DNA from: Roseomonas sp.
GTDB lineage: Bacteria > Pseudomonadota > Alphaproteobacteria > Acetobacterales > Acetobacteraceae
Direction of reading: 5' to 3'
Assembly: GCA_020249285.1 (NCBI GenBank)
Contig: JADCFX010000032.1
Coordinates: 62,001 to 126,000 of the forward strand
DNA length: 64,000 nucleotides
Below, piece after piece: positions 9,248-17,600 of this stretch. Position numbers and translations under genes: made by a program. Within the stretch, counting starts at the first letter, position 1. The number at the start of each line of letters is the position of its first letter. Below the pieces are notes generated by a model, which saw nothing but the letters and a program-made list of their open reading frames with translations, did no database searches and was not told the DNA's origin.

Positions 9248-10023
9248 CCGATTATCGTTTTTGCCAGGTGCAGGATGACGGGCGCTTGCGCATCGTCACG
9301 CTCAATCGTCCCGAGGTGATGAATGCGCTGCATGCCGATGCGCATGAGGAATTGGAGAAGGTTTGGGATGATTTCGCCGCCAACCCTGATCTTTGGGTGG
9401 GCATTGTCACTGGCGCGGGGGATCGCGCCTTTTCCGCTGGCAATGATTTGAAGGTGCAGGCTGAAGGCAAGCGTCGTCCCCTGCCCCGCACCGGCTTTGC
9501 TGGCCTCACCAGCCGCTTTGATCTGGAGAAGCCTGTGATTGCCGCAGTGAACGGCATCGCCATGGGGGGCGGGTTTGAAATCGCCCTCGCCTGCGATTTG
9601 ATCATCGCCGCCGAGAATGCGCTTTTTGCCCTGCCCGAACCGCGTGTTGGGCTTGTGGCGGGTGCTGGCGGCTTGCATCGCCTGCCGCGCATGATCGGCC
9701 AGAAGCAGGCACTTGGCATGATCCTGACCGGGCGGCGCGTACCTGCAGCAGAAGGGCTGCAATTCGGTTTCGTGAATGAGGTTGTACCGCAAGGTGAGGC
9801 CCTGGAAGCGGCAAAACGCTGGGCGGCGCTGATCCTGGAATGCTCTCCGCTTGCGGTGCGCGCTTCCAAGCAGGCGGTTTATGCGGGGCTGGATGAGGAA
9901 AGCCTCGCGAAGGCCATCGGCACCATGTATCCGGCGCAGGCGCGCAATCGCGACAGCCAGGATTATATCGAAGGCCCGAAAGCCTTCGCCGAAAAGCGCA
10001 AGCCGGATTGGCGGAATATGTAG
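9244..10023 (+). CDS. Enoyl-CoA hydratase/isomerase family protein
   Basis: This 259-residue crotonase-fold protein shows the oxyanion-hole segments AFSAGNDLK (62-70) and NGIAMGGGFEIALACD (103-118), then a PEPRVGLVAGAGG loop carrying the usual catalytic glutamate. It hydrates or isomerises 2-enoyl-CoA thioesters in the cytosol. The start overlaps the synthetase stop by 4 bp, so translation is probably coupled. The last 52 codons recur at 10898-11053 at about 91% identity (14 mismatches counted over 156 bp), with a foreign-looking insert between the copies. The gene itself is intact. Confidence 0.93.
   Translation: MTDYRFCQVQDDGRLRIVTLNRPEVMNALHADAHEELEKVWDDFAANPDLWVGIVTGAGDRAFSAGNDLKVQAEGKRRPLPRTGFAGLTSRFDLEKPVIAAVNGIAMGGGFEIALACDLIIAAENALFALPEPRVGLVAGAGGLHRLPRMIGQKQALGMILTGRRVPAAEGLQFGFVNEVVPQGEALEAAKRWAALILECSPLAVRASKQAVYAGLDEESLAKAIGTMYPAQARNRDSQDYIEGPKAFAEKRKPDWRNM
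9868..10023 (+). repeat. Direct repeat copy 1: 3' end of the enoyl-CoA hydratase gene
   Basis: These 156 bp, from the codon before QAVYAG to the stop, match 10898-11053 with 14 mismatches and no gaps by my codon-by-codon comparison. Homology stops abruptly at the TAG on the right and within a few bases of 9865 on the left. The two copies bracket 10024-10897, giving a repeat unit of about 1,030 bp. Confidence 0.9.
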
Positions 10024-10277
10024 GATGGGGAAAGCTGTTCGGGGCACGTACGCCCAGCCCGGGATAGGAGAGGATCGAACAACACTATCTCTCAACGACC
10101 TCTAGCAAAATCAGTTACGTGCAAAAACCTATGACACGCGAATTGAGTGTCTTTTTGTAGTGCCTCCAACGAGCAAGCAAGCGGGTGGCGACCTTCTATC
10201 GAAGTGTAATGATCCGAGTGACATCCAAATGAAGCGCTGCTATCATTGTAGGCGGCTGTGTTTGAGGAGGGAACAAC
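10024..10277. other. 254-bp spacer, lower GC, no gene recognised
   Basis: This stretch lies between the hydratase stop and the small membrane-protein gene. It is visibly richer in A and T than the neighbouring genes. A minus-strand frame crosses it but overlaps the start of the membrane protein and has no recognisable domain. I see no clear terminator or tRNA. It forms the left part of the insert bracketed by the 156-bp direct repeat. Confidence 0.4.
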
Positions 10278-10829
10278 ATGGAGTTTATTTTCGGATTCCT
10301 CATCCTTGGCGCAATCGTCGCCATGGTGGCTAAGTCGAAAGGCCGAAGTGCTGCCGGCTGGTTTTTCTACGGCTTCTTTCTCTTTCCGATAGCTTTGGTG
10401 CATGCTCTCTTGTTGCGGCAGGCAGAAGACACCTTGCCGGGGTTCGGGCCAGAGCCTAGAAGGCCTCGAACAATACCCTACCCCAGTTCGGCCTCGGGTA
10501 ACTCAACGTCGCCAAGCGGCGCGACGGATTTCGGATCGAGTCGCAAACCTGCACAGTCCGACCAGCTAGACGCAGAAACGTTGAAAATCGCGGCCGAGTG
10601 GAGAGCAGTAGCGAGGCAATTCACAATGATTGAGGCGAAAGAGGAGGCCCGCCTGCGGTTACTAGAAAAGGCAAACCAGCAGCCGCCTCCAGAAGCCGAA
10701 GTCAAAAGCACACGGCGGTTTGAGCCAGATCCCTTTCGTCGAGCTATGTTCCCTGGCGCTTTTCCGGACGACGCTCCTGGCGGGCCTCCGCCACCAGCCG
10801 CAGATAAAGCAGAACGGCCCCAGACATGA
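10278..10829 (+). CDS. Hypothetical membrane-anchored protein inside the repeat-bracketed insert
   Basis: I do not recognise a named family. The 183-residue product starts with two short hydrophobic segments at about 4-18 and 25-46, separated by KSKGRSAAGWF; this GRS-x-x-GW pattern occurs in many small uncharacterised membrane proteins. A Pro/Ser-rich linker follows at about 55-90, then a charged helical stretch (LKIAAEWRAVARQF to LRLLEKAN, about 98-133) and a proline-rich tail. GAGGAGG lies before the ATG. Codon use is less GC-biased than in the flanking genes, suggesting acquisition. Confidence 0.6.
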   Translation: MEFIFGFLILGAIVAMVAKSKGRSAAGWFFYGFFLFPIALVHALLLRQAEDTLPGFGPEPRRPRTIPYPSSASGNSTSPSGATDFGSSRKPAQSDQLDAETLKIAAEWRAVARQFTMIEAKEEARLRLLEKANQQPPPEAEVKSTRRFEPDPFRRAMFPGAFPDDAPGGPPPPAADKAERPQT

Positions 10830-10897
10830 CGCAATCGAGGGGGCAGAACACGCTGCGCTCCCTACAATCGTTTGCAACTTGTCTAAGTTCGGCCTCC

Positions 10898-11053
10898 CAG
10901 CAGGCGGTTTATGCGGGGTTTGGTGAAGAAAACCTCGCGACCGCGATCGGCACCATGTATCCGGCGCAGGCGCGCAATCGTGACAGCCAGGATTACATCG
11001 AAGGCCCGAAAGCCTTCGCCGAAAAGCGCAAGCCGAATTGGCGGAATGTTTAG
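10898..11053 (+). pseudogene. Duplicated 3' fragment of an enoyl-CoA hydratase gene
   Basis: This is the second copy of the 156-bp repeat. It encodes QQAVYAGFGEENLATAIG and the rest of the hydratase C-terminus through FAEKRKP and WRN to a TAG stop. It lacks the crotonase catalytic regions and cannot be an active enzyme. A 75-codon frame beginning at 10826, overlapping the membrane-protein stop as ATGA, runs into it in phase, so a short fusion peptide could be translated. It ends 4 bp before the stop of the convergent dehydrogenase gene, so it may be the original native gene end displaced by an insertion. Confidence 0.8.
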
Positions 11054-11057
11054 AAAG

Positions 11058-12041
11058 CTACAATCCCCGTTCCGCCTTGGTTGCGGCCAGATCATCCTCG
11101 ATAAAGCCTTGGATGATTTCCTCCATCGGTTCTTGTTCGCGAAAACCAAGGCGGCGTGCGCGGGTGGCGGCGAAGGCGCCGGGCCAGCCATTGACGATGT
11201 CAAACACTTCCTTGTCGAAGACGAAACCCACCTTGTCGCGCGCTGCCTTGCCGGCAACCTGTTCCAGCGCGCCCAGGATTTTCGCCACCGTCAGGCTGCG
11301 GCCTGGCGGGTTGATGCCGCGGTCCAATCCAAGCGGCGCGGTATCCATCGCGGCTGCGTGCAAAAACCATTCAATCGTGGCGCGGGGCGAGCATATCCAC
11401 ACCGCGAAATCATCCGGCACCGGGCAATTGGTCTCAAGCCCCAGCAAGGGTTCACGCACAATGGCGGAAACAAAGGATGACGCGGCCTTATTGGGCCGGC
11501 CTGGGCGCACCATCACGGTGGGCAGGCGAAGGTTCACCGCATCAAGGAAGCCTCGGCGGGAGGCATCATGCAGCAGCAATTCGCCAATGGCCTTTTGCGC
11601 GCCATAGGAATTGGTCGGGATTTGCCGGCCATCATCCGGCACCACCGCATCCTGACCGCCGCCGAAAGACGCAACCGAAGACGTAAAAATCACGCGCGGC
11701 TTGGTGCCAAGCGCGCGGCAGGCCGCCAGCACCGCCAGCGTGCCATGCAGATTGACCTTCATGCCCAGATCGAAATCCGCTTCCGCCGCTGCACTCACCA
11801 CCGCGGCAAGGTGAAACACCACCTCAGTCCCCGCTGGAATGGCGGCGGCAAGCGCGGCGTGGTCCGCCACATCGCCGCCAAGGCAGGTCACCGGGAAGGG
11901 AGCAGCCAGCGTGGCAGGCGCGGCAAGGTCGAATAGCGTCAGGCCCGTGATGGCCCGCCCGCCGAGCGCTCCATCCTTGGCGAGCCGCGTCGCCAATTTA
12001 CGCCCCAAAAAGCCGGCCCCGCCCAGAATGGTGATCCGCAT
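11058..12041 (-). CDS. denD: NAD-dependent epimerase/dehydratase, DenD-like (D-erythronate dehydrogenase family)
   Basis: This 327-residue extended short-chain dehydrogenase has the NAD-binding GGAGFLG at 7-13 and the catalytic set S121/S122 (FTSSVASFGG), Y146 and K150 (SYGAQK). The RLPTVMVRPGRPNKAASSF segment and overall length fit the DenD group, which oxidises D-erythronate to 2-oxo-tetronate in four-carbon acid-sugar catabolism. The usual partners (OtnK/OtnC kinase and aldolase, OtnI) are not in the window, so the symbol is tentative; another sugar-acid dehydrogenase of the same fold is possible. It diverges from the dpaL gene at 12106. Confidence 0.72.
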   Translation of the reverse strand: MRITILGGAGFLGRKLATRLAKDGALGGRAITGLTLFDLAAPATLAAPFPVTCLGGDVADHAALAAAIPAGTEVVFHLAAVVSAAAEADFDLGMKVNLHGTLAVLAACRALGTKPRVIFTSSVASFGGGQDAVVPDDGRQIPTNSYGAQKAIGELLLHDASRRGFLDAVNLRLPTVMVRPGRPNKAASSFVSAIVREPLLGLETNCPVPDDFAVWICSPRATIEWFLHAAAMDTAPLGLDRGINPPGRSLTVAKILGALEQVAGKAARDKVGFVFDKEVFDIVNGWPGAFAATRARRLGFREQEPMEEIIQGFIEDDLAATKAERGL

Positions 12042-12105
12042 CGCTTTGCCCTCCCGCTACAGTGCAAGGTTTGGCGCGCGGCGCGGAAGGGCGCAATATG
12101 GGGGC

Positions 12106-13266
12106 ATGATCGAAAAGCGCCCTTTCCGTTATTTCCTGAACCGCAATCATGGCGTGCCGGGCATCGCGGTACTCCCAGAATCTGGCTACGCCCGCGCCAA
12201 GGCGGAAATCATGACTTGGCCCGGCTATGCGCCGACCCCGCTGGTGGCACTCGATACCATCGCCAAAGCCGCCGGCGTCGCGCGGCTGAATTACAAGGAT
12301 GAGGCTTCGCGCTTCGGCCTCGCTTCCTTCAAGGCGCTGGGCGGGGCTTATGCGGTGATGCGGGTTTTGCAGGCGGAACTCGCCAAGCGGGATGTAGCGC
12401 GGGAGGCCACCAGCGCCGATCTGATCGAAGGCCGCCACAAGGACGCGACGGCGAAGATCACGGTTTGCTGCGCGACGGATGGCAATCATGGCCGTTCCGT
12501 CGCCTGGGGGGCGCAGCGCTTTGGCGCGGCCTGCGTGATTTTCGTGCATGAAACGGTCAGCCAAGGCCGGCGCGATGCCATCGCCAGATATGGCGCAGAA
12601 ATTCGCGTGGTACCCGGCAATTATGATGACGCGGTACGCGAAGCGCAGAAGCAGGCCGAGGCGAATTCTTGGTTCGTCGTCTCCGACACCTCATACCCCG
12701 GCTATACGGAAGTGCCGCGCGATGTGATGCAGGGCTATCGGCTGATGGCGGATGAAGCGGCAGATCAAATCGCCGAAGCGCCGACCCATGTTTTCATCCA
12801 AGGCGGCGTTGGCGGTGTGGCGGCGGCGGTTTCCGTACAGATGCGCGCGCGGTTTGGCGCCGGCGTGAAGCTGATTGTCGCCGAACCCGACAAGGCGGAT
12901 TGCCTGCTGGCGAGTGCGGAGGCTGGCGAGCCCGTCACCGTGCCGGGTGATCTTGATACCCTCATGGCCGGGCTTGCCTGTGGCGAGCCATCCTTGCTCG
13001 CCTGGCAGGAATTGGAACGCGGGGCCTTCGCCTTCATGTCGGTGTCAGATGAAAGCGCGGTGGAATGCATGAAGCTGCTCGCGCACCAAGCGCCGCCGAT
13101 TGTCGCGGGCGAAAGCGCGGTGGCGGGCTTGGCCGCGCTGCTGCTGGCCATGCAGGAATCCTATGCGCGCGGGGCGCTTGGCCTTGGGCCTGATAGCCGC
13201 GTGCTGCTGTTTGGCACGGAAGGTGCCACCGATCCGGAAGTCTATGACAGGCTGGTGAAGGGCTGA
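12106..13266 (+). CDS. dpaL: Diaminopropionate ammonia-lyase
   Basis: This 386-residue PLP enzyme of fold type II degrades 2,3-diaminopropionate to pyruvate and ammonia. The Schiff-base lysine is K76 in RFGLASFKALGG, a family signature. The ATDGNHGRSVAWGAQ cofactor loop, QGGVGG phosphate cup and terminal LFGTEGATDPEVY all match the DpaL/YgeX family. The ATG at 12106 was chosen because the family N-terminus begins there; the longer frame upstream overlaps the divergent dehydrogenase gene. No uptake gene is adjacent. Confidence 0.9.
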   Translation: MIEKRPFRYFLNRNHGVPGIAVLPESGYARAKAEIMTWPGYAPTPLVALDTIAKAAGVARLNYKDEASRFGLASFKALGGAYAVMRVLQAELAKRDVAREATSADLIEGRHKDATAKITVCCATDGNHGRSVAWGAQRFGAACVIFVHETVSQGRRDAIARYGAEIRVVPGNYDDAVREAQKQAEANSWFVVSDTSYPGYTEVPRDVMQGYRLMADEAADQIAEAPTHVFIQGGVGGVAAAVSVQMRARFGAGVKLIVAEPDKADCLLASAEAGEPVTVPGDLDTLMAGLACGEPSLLAWQELERGAFAFMSVSDESAVECMKLLAHQAPPIVAGESAVAGLAALLLAMQESYARGALGLGPDSRVLLFGTEGATDPEVYDRLVKG

Positions 13267-13272
13267 AGCTTT

Positions 13273-13530
13273 TCAGCCCGCCAGCAACGCATCCAGCTTG
13301 CCGGCGCGGTCCAGCGCCACAAGATCATCCGAGCCACCGATGGATTTTCCGTCGATGAAAATTTGCGGCACGGTGGTGCGCCCACCCGAATTTTCGATCG
13401 CGCGGCGCCTTGCGTCAGACCCGTGCGGCGAGTCATATTCCTGATAGGTGACGCCCTTTTTTTCCAGCAGCGCCTTGGCGCGGGAGCAATAGGGGCAGAA
13501 ATCGGTGGTGTAGATTTCGATCTTGGCCAT
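13273..13530 (-). CDS. grxC: Glutaredoxin 3
   Basis: This 85-residue thioredoxin-fold oxidoreductase has the CPYC active site (C12 and C15), the TVPQIFIDG cis-proline strand and the GGSDDL glutathione-binding loop. It reduces disulfides and glutathione adducts in the cytosol. The start at 13530 matches the family N-terminus. It lies 31 bp downstream of comF on the same strand; grxC next to comF and a methyltransferase is a familiar alphaproteobacterial order. Confidence 0.95.
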   Translation of the reverse strand: MAKIEIYTTDFCPYCSRAKALLEKKGVTYQEYDSPHGSDARRRAIENSGGRTTVPQIFIDGKSIGGSDDLVALDRAGKLDALLAG

Positions 13531-13561
13531 GAGCTGAAGATTGGCGCTTAAGTGCCTATGG

Positions 13562-14353
13562 TCAAGCCGTGCGAAGGCGGGGGTCCGGCACCCGTGCGGC
13601 GGCCAGCACCTCCACCCGCGCGGCACCGGCGGCGAGCAAGGCCCGCGCGCAGGCTTCCGCCGTGGCGCCAGAAGTCATCACATCATCCACCAGCAACACG
13701 CGCTTGCCCGCCAAACGCGCGGGGCGGGCCACGCTGAAGGCATCCGCCACCAGCGCCGCGCGTTCTGCGGCACCCTTATCGCCGAGCGGCACCGTGGCGC
13801 GGGTGCGGCGCAGCAAATCGGGCACAACGTGCCGGCCCGAAAGCCTCCCCAGCCGTTGCGCCAGCAACGCTGCCTGGTCATAGCGCCGCGCAATCAGCCG
13901 CCGCCAATGCGCGGGCACGGGGGCCAGCAGATCAGCCCCCGCCAACATCTCAGCCCCTGCACGCGCCATGAGGCGCGCTAGTGGCACCGCCATCTCTGTG
14001 CGGTCAGCATGCTTGAAGGGCAGGATCAAGCGCTTGGCGCCCTCATCATAACGCAACGCCGCCCGCGCCACCGCGAAGCCGGGCGCGCGGTTGAGGCAGG
14101 GTGCGCAAAGCAGCGCGCCATCGGCACCCCTTTCGGCTTCCCCCTCATGCGCGAAAGGCACGCCGCAGCGCACGCAGAAGGGTGCAGAGATCAGGTTCAG
14201 GCCGCTGAAACAGGTGGCGCAAAAACTGCTCTGCCGTTCCACTTGCGCATCGCAGGTCAGGCAATGCGGCGGGAGTAAAACATCCAGAAGCTTCTCCGGC
14301 GCCCTACCAAGCGCGCCCCTAAAGCGGCCCAGCAAGGCGCCAGAAGGCATCAT
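13562..14353 (-). CDS. comF: ComF family phosphoribosyltransferase-like protein
   Basis: This 263-residue protein has an N-terminal double zinc ribbon with C31/C34, C45/C48, C60/C63 and C83/C86. The C-terminal type I phosphoribosyltransferase domain carries LLVDDVMTSGATAEA as the PRPP loop, at roughly 213-227. ComF proteins are linked to DNA uptake in competent bacteria, but the biochemical role in alphaproteobacteria is unclear. The ATG directly abuts the stop of the rhodanese gene upstream, so the two are likely co-transcribed. Confidence 0.9.
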   Translation of the reverse strand: MMPSGALLGRFRGALGRAPEKLLDVLLPPHCLTCDAQVERQSSFCATCFSGLNLISAPFCVRCGVPFAHEGEAERGADGALLCAPCLNRAPGFAVARAALRYDEGAKRLILPFKHADRTEMAVPLARLMARAGAEMLAGADLLAPVPAHWRRLIARRYDQAALLAQRLGRLSGRHVVPDLLRRTRATVPLGDKGAAERAALVADAFSVARPARLAGKRVLLVDDVMTSGATAEACARALLAAGAARVEVLAAARVPDPRLRTA

Positions 14354-15943
14354 TCAATGCCAATGGCCGAAGGGGGCATCGCCATCCTTCGCCACCTCAT
14401 GCACCAGATCAATTTCCCATGAGAGGTATTCGCGCATCGCCGCTTCCACCCCGTCATTCCGGTCATAGGGCCGCAGGTAGAAATCCGCGCAATCCGCATC
14501 CGTGGGGTTACGTCGATCCGCTTCCAGCGGCAGCCCCGACGCGCGCCACGCCTTGGTGCCGCCTTCCAGAATATAGACTGGCAAGCCAGTCAGTGCCGCC
14601 GCTTCCGGTGCCGCCAGACGCGCCAACGCCGCGTCCGGCGCGGCAATCGCAATCAGCCGCGCGCTTGCCAATGCACCGCGCAGCCTGTCCAGTCGTGTGC
14701 GAATGGCCCAATGCGCGCCCGGAATATGCCCATCGCGGAAATCAATGGAGCGCGCGAGGTCAATCACCTGCACGCCGCCCTTCGCACTTTCGGCGGCGAG
14801 TTCTTCCGGCGTCAGGCTGGGCAGCTTCACCGCCGCCGCTTCCGGGCTTTCCGGCTGCCATGGACCGGTGGCAAGTGTACCATCCAGCCCATCGGTCAGC
14901 ACCATCACGTCCCAGCCGCCCAATTGCCTGAGCCAGCCAGCGGTCATGCGTGCGCGCGTGCCGGTATCATCCACCAGCACAATGCGCGCATGGCGCACGG
15001 CCACCCATTGATCGGTGGCTTGCACCAATTGCCCACCAGGCGCGGAACGGCTGCCTGGCATATGCCCCGCCGCATATTCCGCAGGGTCGCGCACATCCAG
15101 CACATAGGTGCTGCGCGCGCCATCCGCCTGCCAGCGCGCCAGATCAGCACGCGTGCCGAAGGCCACACCATGGCGCTTGGCGAAAGCATCGGCGCGGGCG
15201 AAGGCTTCTGCCGCACCTTTTGGCGTGCCTTGCGGGAAGCTTGCGGTCTTGCCGCGATCACACGTAAAGCCGGCCAATTCCCAACCCATGGTGCCGTTGC
15301 GCAACGCCACGACCTTGTTCGGAATGCCAGCACTGCGGAGCGATTCAGCGCCCATGATTGACCGGGTGCGCCCCGCACAATTCACCACCACCGTCGTTTC
15401 AGGCCGGTTCACAAATTCACCGATGCGAAAGACCAATTCCCCGCCCGGTACATCCACCGCACCGGGGATGGACATGCGGTTGAATTCTTCCATCGGGCGG
15501 CTATCCAGGATCACCATATCGGTGCCGGCATCGATCATCGCCTTCAGCTCCTCGGGATCAACCGAGGGGGTTTCATAATGATGTTCCACCCATTCGCCGA
15601 AAGCCTTGGACGGTACATTAACACCTGAAAACGCGACAAACCCCGCCGCAACCCAAGCCGGCGTGCCGCCTTGCAGCACCGACACATCCGTGCAGCCGAT
15701 GCTTTCCAGGTAAGCCGCAAGACGCGATGAAAACCCTTCCCCGCCATCCACGCAAACCACGCGCGTAGAAAAGCGCGGCAGAATGGCGCGGGCGCGGAGT
15801 TCCATGCGCGACAACCCGCAAGGATTGGCCCAGAAAAGATGCGAACGGCCGAATTCACCATCTTCGCGCGCATCCAGAATGGCCAATTCCTGCCCATCGC
15901 GGATCCAGCCCTTGAGGCTGGCCGCGTCAATCACGCGGGCCAT
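14354..15943 (-). CDS. Four-domain rhodanese-related sulfurtransferase
   Basis: The 529-residue protein contains four consecutive rhodanese-like domains of about 110-130 residues. Only the second (about 125-230) keeps the active-loop cysteine, C189 in VVNCAGRTRS. At the equivalent position domain 1 has aspartate (VCVDGGEG, D66), domain 3 aspartate (LVDDTGTR) and domain 4 alanine (IAAPDAAL). The other domains may be structural or bind substrate. It starts 7 bp after the stop of a cysteine dioxygenase family gene, pointing to a role in oxidising thiols or persulfides. Thiosulfate:cyanide sulfurtransferase activity is possible, but the natural acceptor is unknown. Confidence 0.88.
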   Translation of the reverse strand: MARVIDAASLKGWIRDGQELAILDAREDGEFGRSHLFWANPCGLSRMELRARAILPRFSTRVVCVDGGEGFSSRLAAYLESIGCTDVSVLQGGTPAWVAAGFVAFSGVNVPSKAFGEWVEHHYETPSVDPEELKAMIDAGTDMVILDSRPMEEFNRMSIPGAVDVPGGELVFRIGEFVNRPETTVVVNCAGRTRSIMGAESLRSAGIPNKVVALRNGTMGWELAGFTCDRGKTASFPQGTPKGAAEAFARADAFAKRHGVAFGTRADLARWQADGARSTYVLDVRDPAEYAAGHMPGSRSAPGGQLVQATDQWVAVRHARIVLVDDTGTRARMTAGWLRQLGGWDVMVLTDGLDGTLATGPWQPESPEAAAVKLPSLTPEELAAESAKGGVQVIDLARSIDFRDGHIPGAHWAIRTRLDRLRGALASARLIAIAAPDAALARLAAPEAAALTGLPVYILEGGTKAWRASGLPLEADRRNPTDADCADFYLRPYDRNDGVEAAMREYLSWEIDLVHEVAKDGDAPFGHWH

Positions 15944-15950
15944 GGCGGGA

Positions 15951-16565
15951 TCAGCCCTTGGGGGCGGCGGTGGGCGCCATGAAGTTCTTGTTATAGGGCT
16001 TCACTTCGCCGGTTTCGGCATCGAAAGCCTTGCGGTCATCCAGCTTTTCCAAAGCCAGGCCATACATGTGTAAATGCCGCGTTGGCACGCTGCCCGTGGT
16101 GTGGATGGAATGGATATCTTCCGCCATCAGCGCGATGCCACGGCCCGGTTCCACCATGATTTCCTCACGCAAGCGCAATTCGCAGCGCGTGGGGTCTGAG
16201 CCATCATCCAAACGCTCATAAACCTTGTTGAGTTCCTGCCCATCCACGGCCACCACGCAGGCCCAGGTGGTGTGGTCATGCGGCTTGGTTTCATTGCCGG
16301 GATTGAGCGCATTCAAATACAGCGCGAAGAGATTGTTCTCATCTTCCTGCAACATGTAGCGGCAGCTACCCTTTTCGCCATTCGGCGGCGGGGGGAATTC
16401 GCTGGAAGGGAACAGATGCTCCTGCGCGGCAAGGCCCATCAGCTCCTGCTTGATGGCTTCAAGCGAAGAACGGCTGACACCTTGGGACCGTTCAATGGCG
16501 CGAATGCGGTCAATGGTGGAAGCGACAGCGGCTGCGCGGGCGGCCTTCACATCAGATGCGTTCAT
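15951..16565 (-). CDS. Cysteine dioxygenase family protein (thiol dioxygenase, cupin)
   Basis: This 204-residue cupin shows the three-histidine iron site: H96 and H98 in KPHDHTTWAC and a third histidine in EDIHSIHTTG (H152). These non-haem iron enzymes oxidise a thiol such as cysteine or 3-mercaptopropionate to a sulfinate using O2. The start at 16565 is set by GGAGGAAAAAACC before the ATG; a longer frame would run into the divergent methyltransferase gene. The stop is 7 bp from the rhodanese start, so the two form a sulfur-oxidation pair. Which thiol is used cannot be decided. Confidence 0.85.
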   Translation of the reverse strand: MNASDVKAARAAAVASTIDRIRAIERSQGVSRSSLEAIKQELMGLAAQEHLFPSSEFPPPPNGEKGSCRYMLQEDENNLFALYLNALNPGNETKPHDHTTWACVVAVDGQELNKVYERLDDGSDPTRCELRLREEIMVEPGRGIALMAEDIHSIHTTGSVPTRHLHMYGLALEKLDDRKAFDAETGEVKPYNKNFMAPTAAPKG

Positions 16566-16647
16566 GGTTTTTTCCTCCAATGGTAAATTCAGAGAAAACC
16601 CTACCCCGTCTTGCGCGCTTGGGAAACAGGGTGCATCCCAGGGCGCC

Positions 16648-17535
16648 ATGACCGACCAGATGCGCGTCTTTGACCGGGCCCTTGTCGCGCGCCGCCGTGC
16701 GCGGGCGGTGGCCAGCGTGGACCAGGTGGCGCCAATTCTGGAGGATGCGGCAGATCGGCTGCTCGATCGGCTGGATGACACCACGCGCCGCTTCACCCGT
16801 GCGCTTGATCTGGGCGGGCGCGGCTTTGTGGCGCCGAAGCTTGCGGCGCGGGGGATACCCCTTGTGGTCTCGGCGGACCTGGCGCCGGCCATGGCGGCGC
16901 GCGGCGGGGGCCTGGCCGTGGCGGCGGATGACGAATTGCTGCCCTTTGCCGAGGGCGCCTTTGATTTGATTGTTGCCTCCCTCTCGCTCCATTGGGTGAA
17001 TGACCTGCCGGGGGCGCTGATCCAGATTAGGCGCGCACTCGCCCCCGATGGCCTATTCCTGGCGAGCCTGCCCGGCCTGCCAAGCTTTGGCGCGTTACGT
17101 TCCGCGCTGGCGGAGGCCGAGGCGGAATTGCGCGGCGGCATTTCGCCCCGCATCTCCCCCTTCCCGGAATTGCGCGATGGCGCCGGGCTTTTGCAGCGCG
17201 CGGGCTTTGCGCTCCCAGTCGCGGATGCCGAGGATATGGCGCTCCGCTACAAATCCGCTTTCGGGATTTTCGCTGATCTCCGCGCGGCTGGTGAGGCGAA
17301 TGCCGTGCTGGCGCGGGATGGGCGAACACCGCCACGCGCCCTGTTCCCCATGGCGGCAGCCCGGCTTGGCGGCGCTGAGGTTGATCTGCCGCTCAGGCTC
17401 TTGGTGCTGACGGGCTGGGCACCCTCCCCGACCCAGCAAAAGCCGGCGCGGCCTGGCAGTGCGACAGCGCGGCTGGCGGATGCCTTGGGTGCGGCGGAAA
17501 TCAGCGCGGGCGAGAAAGCCGGCAAGCCACCATGA
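16648..17535 (+). CDS. SAM-dependent methyltransferase, BioC/NDUFAF5-like
   Basis: This is a 295-residue class I methyltransferase. An N-terminal helix with FDRALVARRRARA resembles the NDUFAF5/BioC group. The SAM site follows (LDLGGRGFVAPKL as motif I, VVSADLAP as motif II), and then the FDLIVASLSLHWVNDLPGAL motif. NDUFAF5 homologues act in complex I assembly in mitochondria; the bacterial role is less clear. It diverges from the cysteine dioxygenase gene. Its closeness to comF and grxC matches common alphaproteobacterial synteny. Confidence 0.82.
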   Translation: MTDQMRVFDRALVARRRARAVASVDQVAPILEDAADRLLDRLDDTTRRFTRALDLGGRGFVAPKLAARGIPLVVSADLAPAMAARGGGLAVAADDELLPFAEGAFDLIVASLSLHWVNDLPGALIQIRRALAPDGLFLASLPGLPSFGALRSALAEAEAELRGGISPRISPFPELRDGAGLLQRAGFALPVADAEDMALRYKSAFGIFADLRAAGEANAVLARDGRTPPRALFPMAAARLGGAEVDLPLRLLVLTGWAPSPTQQKPARPGSATARLADALGAAEISAGEKAGKPP

Positions 17536-17600
17536 AGCCTTGCATCCTGCCGCACTGCGGCGCATTTTGCGCTTGCAACATTCACGAGCCTTGAGACCCC

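Noticed and set aside
10092..10403. A 103-codon minus-strand frame in the insert after the hydratase gene
   Set aside because: It overlaps the well-initiated membrane-protein gene, has no recognisable domain and lacks a ribosome site.
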